5,484 nt of DNA, from positions 1 to 5,484 of the forward strand of contig CALCHA010000650.1 in assembly GCA_937901265.1 (NCBI GenBank), given 5' to 3'. The notes under the pieces are model-generated. The model made no database searches. It saw nothing but the letters and a program-made list of their open reading frames with translations, and was not told where the DNA came from. Shown here piece by piece: positions 1 to 4,535 of the stretch; position 1 is the first letter of the stretch; each line of letters begins with the position of its first letter. This DNA is from an uncultured Phycisphaerales bacterium. GTDB lineage: Bacteria > Planctomycetota > Phycisphaerae > WQYP01. The position numbers and the translations under genes were made by a program.

Positions 1-642
1 GGGATGGAAGGCGAAGAGGCCTCTGGCGCGGTGGGCGACGGTGTGTTCGAGCTTGCCGGTGCCCGTGAGCAGGTGCATCGAAAGAATTTTCTTCCGGAAG
101 TTGCGCTTATCGAGAGGGCGTTCAAGGATGGTTTCGTAGAGGTGCTGCAACTGAGAAAGCGTGAACTGCTGCGGAAGCAGCTCAAACCCGATGGGCTGGT
201 AACGCACCTTGGCCTGCAGGCGGCGGCGGGCGACTTCCACGATCGCCGGGTGGTCGAAGGCCAGCGGAGGCACTTTCGCCACGGGAAACCACGCCGCATT
301 GCGTGCGTCGGTGGCGGCGCGAACCTCGTGATCGGCGAGTTTCACCAGGCCGTAGTAAGCGACCGTGACGATGCGGTCTCGCGGATCTCGCCGCGGCTGA
401 CCAAACGTATAAAGCTGCTCGAGAAACACCTTCGTCAGGCCGGTTTCTTCCTGCAGTTCGCGTCGCACCGCCTCTTCGACCGACTCCTCCATGCGCACGA
501 AGCCGCCGGGCAGGGCCCACTTGCCGACGAACGGCTCGAGGGCGCGCTGGATGAGGAGCACCTTCAGGTCCTGCTCATCGAAGCCGAACACGACGGCATC
601 GACGGTCAGCGCGGGGCGCGGGTATTCGTAACGGTGGGACAT
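1..642 (-). CDS. Nudix hydrolase with C-terminal winged-helix-like region (NrtR/ADP-ribose pyrophosphatase-like), 3' end missing
   Basis: The minus strand is open from the ATG at 642-640 to the left edge, giving 214 codons without a stop, so the C-terminus is outside the window. An AGGAG at 653-657 lies 10 bases before the ATG and supports this start. The Nudix box is a perfect match to GX5EX7REUXEEXGU: G47, E53, R61-E62-L63, E65-E66, T67-G68-L69. It is preceded by KWALPGG (41-47) and followed by [13 protein letters not shown] (78-90), as in ADP-ribose or sugar-nucleotide pyrophosphatase-like members. Residues about 153-214 ([16 protein letters not shown], then DKRNFRKK) match the winged-helix extension of the NrtR-type family, whose founding members repress NAD-synthesis genes and often have a decayed Nudix box. 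Here the box is intact, so hydrolysis of a nucleoside diphosphate derivative is likely; a regulatory role is possible. The protein should be cytosolic. The family is usually somewhat longer than 214 residues, so probably only a short tail is lost. It is transcribed divergently from the SPFH gene. The exact substrate cannot be read from sequence. Confidence 0.9.
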   Translation of the reverse strand, partial: MSHRYEYPRPALTVDAVVFGFDEQDLKVLLIQRALEPFVGKWALPGGFVRMEESVEEAVRRELQEETGLTKVFLEQLYTFGQPRRDPRDRIVTVAYYGLVKLADHEVRAATDARNAAWFPVAKVPPLAFDHPAIVEVARRRLQAKVRYQPIGFELLPQQFTLSQLQHLYETILERPLDKRNFRKKILSMHLLTGTGKLEHTVAHRARGLFAFHP

Positions 643-669
643 GTCCGTTGGGCTCCTGCGGCTGGTCGA

Positions 670-686
670 GGTGTGGAATATACACC
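670..686 (-). promoter_or_regulatory. Palindrome overlapping a possible -10 box of the Nudix gene
   Basis: GGTGT at 670-674 and ACACC at 682-686 form a perfect 5-base inverted repeat around a 7-base spacer. Read on the minus strand, the spacer region contains TATATT (682-677), a reasonable -10 hexamer that would start transcription about 28 bases before the Nudix ATG. I could not find a good -35 at 16-18 bases. A dyad on top of a promoter, in front of a gene with a winged-helix-like domain, suggests autoregulation, but the arms are short and could be chance. Confidence 0.3.
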
Positions 687-841
687 CTGCGCCGACGAAT
701 CGCAGAAAACAGCCCGCGGCCTCACCGAGCCGAAAGCGGCGCTGCCATCAAATTGCCGAAATCCTTGCGGAATGGTGCGGCCAATGGCGCAAATGGATTA
801 TGATGGGCGCCGCGGATTGTCGCCCGAGCTGGAGAACCGGA

Positions 842-1954
842 ATGTCGATTTTCAATGTCTTGCGTGGCCAATTCATAGACATCATCGAGTGGAACGAGCC
901 GGCGCAGAATGACATTCTGTGCTACCGCTTTCCGCGGCAGAACAACGAAATCAAAATGGGAGCCAAGCTCGTCGTCCGCGAGGGCCAGACCGCCCTGTTC
1001 GTAAACGAAGGGCAACTCTCCGACATCTTCACCAGCGCCGGCACCTACACCCTGACCACCCAGAACCTGCCGATCCTCTCGACGCTCAAGGGCTGGAAGT
1101 ATGGCTTCAACTCGCCCTTCAAAGCTGAGGTGTATTTTCTGTCCATGCGCCAGTGGACCGACCAGAAGTGGGGAACGCAGAACCCCATCATGATGCGCGA
1201 TCCAGAGTTCGGCCCCGTCCGCGTCCGTGCGTTCGGCAGCTACGCCTTCCACATCTCCGACCCGGCGACGTTTCTGAAGCAACTCGTGGTGACCGATCCC
1301 CTCTTCGAAACGTTCGAGATATCGAACCAGTTACGCAACGTCATCGTGTCGCGATTCGTCGATTCCATCGGACAGGCGAAAATCGCCGTGCTGGATCTGG
1401 CCGGCAACTACGACAAAATTTCGAAGGTCGCGCTGGAGGTGATCAAGCCCGATCTGAGCGCGCTGGGGCTGGCGCTGACCAGCTTTCTCATTGAGAACAT
1501 TTCTCTCCCGCCGGAGGTGGAGCAGGCGCTGGACCAGCGCACCAAGATGGGCGTGCTTGGGGACCTCAACAAGTACACGCAGTATCGGACGGCCGAGGCC
1601 ATCGGCGATGCGGCCAAGAACCCCAGCGGGATGAGCGGGCTGGGGGCGGGGATCGCCGCGGGCAGCGCGATGGCGGACCAGATGCGCAGTGCGATGAGCG
1701 GTGGGGGCGGTGGAGGGGCCGCACCGGTGGCGCCGCCGCCGCTACCCGGCAGCGCGCCGTTTTTCGTGGCCATCAATGGGCAGCAGCAGGGGCCCTTCGA
1801 CATGGCGACTTTGGCGGGCAAGGCGCAGGGCGGCGCCCTTTCACGCGGCACGCTGGTGTGGCGGCAGGGAATGAGCGGCTGGGTGGCGGCCGAGAGCGTG
1901 CCGGAGCTGGCCACTCTCTTCGCCAGCATGCCGCCGCCGTTGCCGCCACAATGA
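842..1954 (+). CDS. SPFH/stomatin-like protein with C-terminal GYF_2 domain (YdjI/COG4260 type)
   Basis: This is a 370-residue protein. The ATG at 842 is chosen because GGAG (831-834) lies 7 bases upstream and the homologous part starts at once (MSIFNVLRGQFIDIIEW). The frame stays open further upstream, but that part does not resemble the family. Residues about 25-225 form an SPFH (stomatin/prohibitin-like) core: VVREGQTALFVNEG (44-57), RVRAFGSYAFHISDP (127-141), and a helical end with SLPPEVEQALDQRTKMG (221-237). A Gly/Ala/Pro-rich linker follows (about 258-305, including six glycines in a row at 287-292). Then comes a GYF_2 domain (about 307-360: FFVAINGQQQGPF, TLVWRQGMSGWVAA) and a tail PPPLPP (364-369). 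No transmembrane segment is visible, so membrane contact probably goes through a partner. The B. subtilis relative YdjI is encoded with PspA and the zinc-ribbon membrane protein YdjG in an envelope-stress locus. A YdjG-type gene also occurs here at 2750-4078, but no pspA is in the window. A role in organising membrane-stress complexes is inferred. Confidence 0.88.
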   Translation: MSIFNVLRGQFIDIIEWNEPAQNDILCYRFPRQNNEIKMGAKLVVREGQTALFVNEGQLSDIFTSAGTYTLTTQNLPILSTLKGWKYGFNSPFKAEVYFLSMRQWTDQKWGTQNPIMMRDPEFGPVRVRAFGSYAFHISDPATFLKQLVVTDPLFETFEISNQLRNVIVSRFVDSIGQAKIAVLDLAGNYDKISKVALEVIKPDLSALGLALTSFLIENISLPPEVEQALDQRTKMGVLGDLNKYTQYRTAEAIGDAAKNPSGMSGLGAGIAAGSAMADQMRSAMSGGGGGGAAPVAPPPLPGSAPFFVAINGQQQGPFDMATLAGKAQGGALSRGTLVWRQGMSGWVAAESVPELATLFASMPPPLPPQ

Positions 1955-2005
1955 GAAACGACCGGGGCGTTCGTTGATACTATCCGCTTGTGGTGTGGGC
2001 TGGCA

Positions 2006-2029
2006 CCCCGCGAACGAAGCGTCGCGGGG
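2006..2029. repeat. Perfect 8-bp inverted repeat, possible transcription terminator
   Basis: CCCCGCGA (2006-2013) and TCGCGGGG (2022-2029) are exact reverse complements around an 8-base loop, giving a very GC-rich hairpin 52 bases after the SPFH stop. It sits where an end of the SPFH transcript would be expected and before the mazEF promoter. No T-tract follows on the plus strand (next bases are ATTGCATC), so it does not fit a standard intrinsic terminator. It could act as a Rho-assisted end, an mRNA 3' stabiliser, or a protein site. Confidence 0.55.
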
Positions 2030-2032
2030 ATT

Positions 2033-2045
2033 GCATCGCGGATGC
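2033..2045. repeat. Short inverted repeat (5-bp stem, 3-base loop)
   Basis: GCATC (2033-2037) and GATGC (2041-2045) flank a GCG loop, three bases after the larger hairpin at 2006-2029. The two together make a tandem stem-loop block between the SPFH gene and the mazEF promoter. By itself the stem is short enough to be chance. Confidence 0.3.
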
Positions 2046-2055
2046 CACTCTTACC

Positions 2056-2085
2056 TTGACGGGAGAACGATGTCTTTTGTATATT
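2056..2085 (+). promoter_or_regulatory. Sigma70-like promoter of mazEF
   Basis: TTGACG (2056-2061) and TATATT (2080-2085) are separated by 18 bases, each matching the sigma70 consensus in five of six positions. The expected start of transcription is about 2091-2093, leaving a leader of roughly 17 bases that contains only the mazE ribosome site. The position directly before a toxin-antitoxin pair and the overlap with a palindrome support a real, autoregulated promoter. Confidence 0.65.
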
Positions 2086-2097
2086 CATCGTATATAC
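2079..2097. promoter_or_regulatory. Candidate MazE/MazEF operator (GTATAT-N7-ATATAC)
   Basis: GTATAT (2079-2084) and ATATAC (2092-2097) form a perfect inverted repeat with a 7-base spacer; GTATAT also recurs directly at 2090-2095. The element covers the -10 box and the predicted start of transcription, so bound protein would block RNA polymerase. MazE antitoxins are known to bind AT-rich repeated or palindromic sites in their own promoters, with MazF as co-repressor. That this site is the operator is inferred. Confidence 0.5.
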
Positions 2098-2103
2098 GGA
2101 GGA
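2098..2103 (+). promoter_or_regulatory. Ribosome binding site that fixes the mazE start
   Basis: GGAGGA lies 5 bases before the ATG at 2109. It favours this start over the in-frame upstream ATG at 2070, which lies before the predicted -10 box and therefore would not be in the mRNA. Confidence 0.75.
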
Positions 2104-2108
2104 TCTTC

Positions 2109-2360
2109 ATGGGCACGACTATTCAGAAGTGGGGAAACAGCCTGGGTATCCGCGTGCCCAAAGCGATCGCCGAGCAGCTGCACCTGGAGAAGGGTTCGGA
2201 AATCGAATTCGAGGCCTCCAACGGGGTACTGACGATACGACCGATTCGCCGTCGGCGGCGTTCCAAATATACCTTGGACCAGACGTTGGCTCGATTCAAG
2301 GGGCCTTATCCGCACAAAGGGGTATTCAATGATCCGCCCGTCGGAAATGAACTGATATGA
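2109..2360 (+). CDS. mazE: MazE-type antitoxin (AbrB-like swapped-hairpin fold)
   Basis: This is an 83-residue protein, the usual size for the family. Residues 2-48 fit the AbrB/MazE DNA-binding fold: TIQKWGNSLGIRVPKAIAEQ (4-23), then LEKGSEIEFEASNGVLTIRP. A basic linker RRRRR follows, then a C-terminal tail with YTLDQTLARF and PPVGNELI. In known MazE proteins the tail is flexible and binds the toxin, covering its RNA site. The protein thus should neutralise the MazF encoded directly after it and repress the shared promoter. Its stop overlaps the mazF start (ATGA at 2357-2360), the usual arrangement for coupled translation. GC content by hand is about 57% over 2101-2340, a little below the flanking genes, which is compatible with acquisition but not proof. 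Confidence 0.92.
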   Translation: MGTTIQKWGNSLGIRVPKAIAEQLHLEKGSEIEFEASNGVLTIRPIRRRRRSKYTLDQTLARFKGPYPHKGVFNDPPVGNELI

Positions 2361-2728
2361 GCTTCCGCACATACATTCCCAAGCGGGGCGACCTTGTTCA
2401 TCTGAATTTCTCGCCCTCCGCTGGACATGAAATGGCCGATCGGCATTATGCCCTGGTGCTGAGCAACGACGCGTATAACAAGCGGACGGGAATGGCTATC
2501 GTTTCTCCCATTACCAGCCGCGTGCGCGGCTGGCCCTTCGAGATCGCCGTTCCCGGGGGTTTGCTGCCGGAGAAGAAGGGTGCAGGCGTTGTGAAGAGCA
2601 TCATCCATGCTGACGTTGTTCGGCATGTGGATTTTCGGGAGAGGGAAACCTCGTTCGTCAGCGCTGCACCGCGGGAGTTGGTGGAAGAAGTGCTCGATCA
2701 ATTGCTCCTTGTACTCGACGAGAGCTGA
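2357..2728 (+). CDS. mazF: MazF-type toxin, sequence-specific mRNA interferase
   Basis: This 123-residue protein has the full length and order of MazF/PemK endoribonucleases: YIPKRGDLVHLNFSPSAGHE (6-25), ALVLSNDAYNKRTGMAIVSP (32-51), PITSRVRGWPFEIAVP (51-66), and a C-terminal helix APRELVEEVLDQLLLVL. MazF toxins cut single-stranded RNA at short motifs and stop growth when the antitoxin is lost. Relative to E. coli MazF, E25 aligns with E24 and T53 with T52. The catalytic R29 aligns with H30, with an arginine one place before (DRHYALVLS); His at this place occurs in a recognised MazF subgroup, so activity is probably kept. The usual VLADQVKS stretch appears as GVVKSIIHADVVRHVDF, the version in this subgroup or a local variation. 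There is no frameshift or truncation. The zinc-ribbon gene follows after 21 bases. The RNA target motif cannot be predicted. Confidence 0.92.
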   Translation: MSFRTYIPKRGDLVHLNFSPSAGHEMADRHYALVLSNDAYNKRTGMAIVSPITSRVRGWPFEIAVPGGLLPEKKGAGVVKSIIHADVVRHVDFRERETSFVSAAPRELVEEVLDQLLLVLDES

Positions 2729-2749
2729 TCGCAAACTTAAAGGCTCGCC

Positions 2750-4078
2750 ATGCCGGATGATCGCGAACTGGCCCGGGAGATTCTCACGGGGAAAATATCC
2801 ATTGAGGAAGCGGGGCGGCAGCGGCGCAGTGTGCCCCCGGTGGTGCCGCCCGTGGCGGGGGCCGTCACGAGCCGTGGCACGGCCAGCGGCGCAGCTTCCG
2901 CGGCGACTCCGCCGGCATCCGGTCCGCCCCCCGTCCCGGCGGGTGCGGTCCCCGAGATCAAGCCGCCGACGATGACCAACGCGCCCGCCGAGGGTCGAAA
3001 ATTCCCCTGCAAGAACTGCGGCGCGCGGCTCGATTTCGATCCCTCCCAGCGCGCGCTCAAGTGCCCCTATTGCGGTTACGTCGAGCAAATCGCCCCCAGC
3101 GCCGACGCGGTGCAGGAGCATGACTACCAGCAGGCCCTCTCCAAGGTCGGCGTAGGCACCGGCACGATTACCGGACGCTCCTCAGAGGTCCGCTGTCCCG
3201 GCTGCGGGGCAATGGTCCTGCTCGAAGACAACGTGGAGACCGCCGCCTGCCCGTTTTGTGCGACCCACCTCGAGAACGTTCCGCGCACCGCCGCGGCCAC
3301 GATGATCTGCCCGGAGTCGCTCCTGCCCTTCAAGGTGGCGCAGCGCGACGCCGTCAAGGCCTTCAACCAGTGGATCGCGTCCCGCTGGTTCGCTCCCAAC
3401 AACCTCAAAAAAATGGCCAACCTGGGCCAGCTATCGGGCGTTTACATGCCCTTCTGGACCTACGATTCAATGACCTATTCCCAGTACACCGGCATGCGCG
3501 GCGATGATTACTGGGAGACCGAGTATTACACCGACTCAGAGGGCCGCTCCCAGACCCGGCAGGTGCGGCGGACACGCTGGACCTACGTCTCCGGCGAGGT
3601 CGATCACTTTTTTGATGATGTCCTTGTCTGTGCGTCCACGTCCCTGCCCCGGCCATCGGTCGATGCGCTCGAACCCTGGGATCTCCAGGGACTCACCGGG
3701 TTCAAATCGGAGTACCTCGCCGGCTTCAAAACGGAACGCTACGTCGTGTCGCTGGGGGATGGCTTTCAGACGGCCCAGGGAATCATGGACGCGGGCATCC
3801 GCTCGCTCATCCGCGTCAACATCGGCGGCGACCACCAGCAGATCACCTCCGTGCACACCCAACACGTCGGCGTGACCTACAAACACATTTTACTGCCACT
3901 CTGGCTGGCGGTTTATCGGTATCAGAGCAAGACCTTCCGCATTCTTGTGAACGCGCGGACGGGCGAGGTCAGCGGGGACCGTCCCTACAGTTGGATCAAG
4001 ATCACCCTGGCGGTGTTGGCGGGGCTGATCGTGGCCGTGATTATCGCGATTGTGGTGGCGCACTCGCATCAGCGGTAA
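2750..4078 (+). CDS. Tail-anchored membrane protein with two zinc ribbons (YdjG type)
   Basis: This is a 442-residue protein with AAAGG (2739-2743) 6 bases before the ATG. Residues 1-26 could form a short helix. Residues 27-78 are rich in Pro and Ala. Two zinc ribbons follow with identical spacing: C87-x2-C90-x14-C105-x2-C108 and C149-x2-C152-x14-C167-x2-C170. The central domain has family signatures MICPESLLPFKV (185-196), WIASRWFAPNNLKK (208-221) and GVYMPFWTYD (230-239). A later conserved block reads LPLWLAVYRY (382-391), VNARTGEVSGDRPYS (400-414). One hydrophobic helix at about 416-437 is followed by only five residues, so the protein is likely tail-anchored with the domains in the cytoplasm. 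B. subtilis YdjG, a relative, works with YdjH/YdjI and PspA at the membrane. Such proteins are often mislabelled as PriA-like or 'primosomal' because of the zinc ribbon; no helicase motif is present. An alternative start is the ATG at 2972 (368 residues), which would drop the Pro/Ala region but has no clear ribosome site. Confidence 0.85.
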   Translation: MPDDRELAREILTGKISIEEAGRQRRSVPPVVPPVAGAVTSRGTASGAASAATPPASGPPPVPAGAVPEIKPPTMTNAPAEGRKFPCKNCGARLDFDPSQRALKCPYCGYVEQIAPSADAVQEHDYQQALSKVGVGTGTITGRSSEVRCPGCGAMVLLEDNVETAACPFCATHLENVPRTAAATMICPESLLPFKVAQRDAVKAFNQWIASRWFAPNNLKKMANLGQLSGVYMPFWTYDSMTYSQYTGMRGDDYWETEYYTDSEGRSQTRQVRRTRWTYVSGEVDHFFDDVLVCASTSLPRPSVDALEPWDLQGLTGFKSEYLAGFKTERYVVSLGDGFQTAQGIMDAGIRSLIRVNIGGDHQQITSVHTQHVGVTYKHILLPLWLAVYRYQSKTFRILVNARTGEVSGDRPYSWIKITLAVLAGLIVAVIIAIVVAHSHQR

Positions 4079-4148
4079 AGGGCCGGGGGGAAGGATAATT
4101 TCAGATTCCTGATTGAGTTGTCGCGGGGCGTGTCCGATATGCCAAGCG

Positions 4149-4191
4149 GAGTGTGCATTTGTCTACCGGCGTCGTGGCCGGTGTCACACTC
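4149..4191 (+). promoter_or_regulatory. Two-part stem-loop in the leader of the STAS gene
   Basis: GAGTGTG (4149-4155) is complementary to CACACTC (4185-4191), and inside it ACCGGC (4165-4170) is complementary to GCCGGT (4177-4182) around a 6-base loop. The two stems are joined by a 9-base bulge on one side and 2 bases on the other. The outer stem ends 3 bases before the AGGAGG ribosome site, so the fold could affect translation of the STAS-ATPase pair. It has no T-tract and does not resemble a terminator. No riboswitch class is recognised. The rest of 4079-4205 shows only weak promoter-like hexamers (GATAAT at 4094-4099 and TTGAGT at 4113-4118, neither with a good partner). Confidence 0.4.
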
Positions 4192-4194
4192 TCC

Positions 4195-4200
4195 AGGAGG
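4195..4200 (+). promoter_or_regulatory. Consensus ribosome binding site that fixes the STAS start
   Basis: AGGAGG stands 5 bases before the ATG at 4206. It decides against the longer reading from the TTG at 4113, whose extra 31 residues would be cysteine- and arginine-rich and unlike a STAS domain. Confidence 0.85.
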
Positions 4201-4205
4201 CACCG

Positions 4206-4535
4206 ATGGTACGCAACGTGGAACCCGAGTTACGGCCGGCGGTTATCGCCGCGCCGCAATTCATCACTCAGCGCACGCTGGGCAACCTCGAGCGGCTGAT
4301 GGAACAGGCCATCGCCGAAAAACCCGACGTGATCGACATGGCGTTGGGCAACGTGCAGGGTATTGATTCTGCCGGCCTTGGGTGGCTGGTCGGCGTGCAG
4401 GAGCGGCTCTCGGGGCTGGGAATGAAACTGCGCCTCGCCGATCCGACCGAACTGATCCAGGACATCCTGATGGCCACGCGGCTCGATACCCGGTTCGCCG
4501 TTCACTGCACAACGGGGAGCGGTCGACATGCCTGA
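4206..4535 (+). CDS. Single-domain STAS protein (anti-sigma-factor antagonist-like)
   Basis: The protein has 109 residues, close to the size of a lone STAS domain. The core signature is VQGIDSAGLGWLV (50-62), where S55 is at the place of the phosphorylated serine in SpoIIAA/RsbV-type proteins. It is followed by the typical helix and strand VQERLSGLGMKLRLADP (64-80) and ILMATRLDTRFAVH (87-100). STAS proteins of this kind switch partners: a kinase phosphorylates the serine, and only one form binds the target. No kinase or phosphatase gene is in the window. The last 8 bases overlap the start of the GspE/PilB-type ATPase gene, so the two are surely co-transcribed and probably translationally coupled. 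This context suggests control of secretion or pilus assembly rather than of a sigma factor, but that is inference. The charged stretch QRTLGNLERLMEQAIAEKP (22-40) fits the first helix. Confidence 0.88.
   Translation: MVRNVEPELRPAVIAAPQFITQRTLGNLERLMEQAIAEKPDVIDMALGNVQGIDSAGLGWLVGVQERLSGLGMKLRLADPTELIQDILMATRLDTRFAVHCTTGSGRHA
4514..4519 (+). promoter_or_regulatory. Ribosome binding site of the ATPase gene inside the STAS gene
   Basis: GGGGAG lies 8 bases before the ATG at 4528, within the last codons of the STAS gene. It supports the start that overlaps the STAS stop and makes coupled translation possible. Confidence 0.6.

Noticed and set aside
765..804. Promoter for the SPFH gene: TATGAT at 799-804
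   Set aside because: The -10-like hexamer is good, but the 17-base-upstream position reads TGCGGC and the nearest TTGCGG (765-770) is 28 bases away, so support is too weak to annotate.
641..841. Upstream extension of the SPFH protein by 67 residues
   Set aside because: The extension crosses the divergent promoter region, has no ribosome site at its start and does not look like SPFH proteins; the ATG at 842 has a GGAG 7 bases upstream.
4..912. Long plus-strand open frame of 302 codons over the Nudix gene
   Set aside because: It is the antisense shadow of the minus-strand Nudix gene, whose product has a perfect Nudix box; the plus-strand product resembles nothing and runs into the true SPFH gene.
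1957..1975. Small inverted repeat AACGA-N9-TCGTT just after the SPFH stop
   Set aside because: A 5-bp AT/GC-mixed stem with a 9-base loop is expected by chance and has no T-tract.
1408..2088. Minus-strand open frame of 226 codons over the SPFH 3' half
   Set aside because: Its proline/alanine/serine-rich product mirrors GC-rich codons of the opposite strand; the plus-strand gene with SPFH and GYF_2 domains explains the region.
2357..2728. MazF as an inactive, decayed toxin because the catalytic Arg is His
   Set aside because: The frame and length are intact, Glu and Thr at the active site are kept, and a His at this place fits a known MazF subgroup, so loss of activity is not supported.
2306..3121. 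Minus-strand open frame of 271 codons across mazF and the zinc-ribbon gene
   Set aside because: It lies antisense to two clearly recognised genes and includes arginine/glycine-rich nonsense-like sequence.
2750..4078. Primosomal helicase PriA-like annotation for the zinc-ribbon protein
   Set aside because: Only cysteine pairs are shared; no Walker A, DEAH-type or other helicase motif is present, and the C-terminal membrane anchor does not fit PriA.
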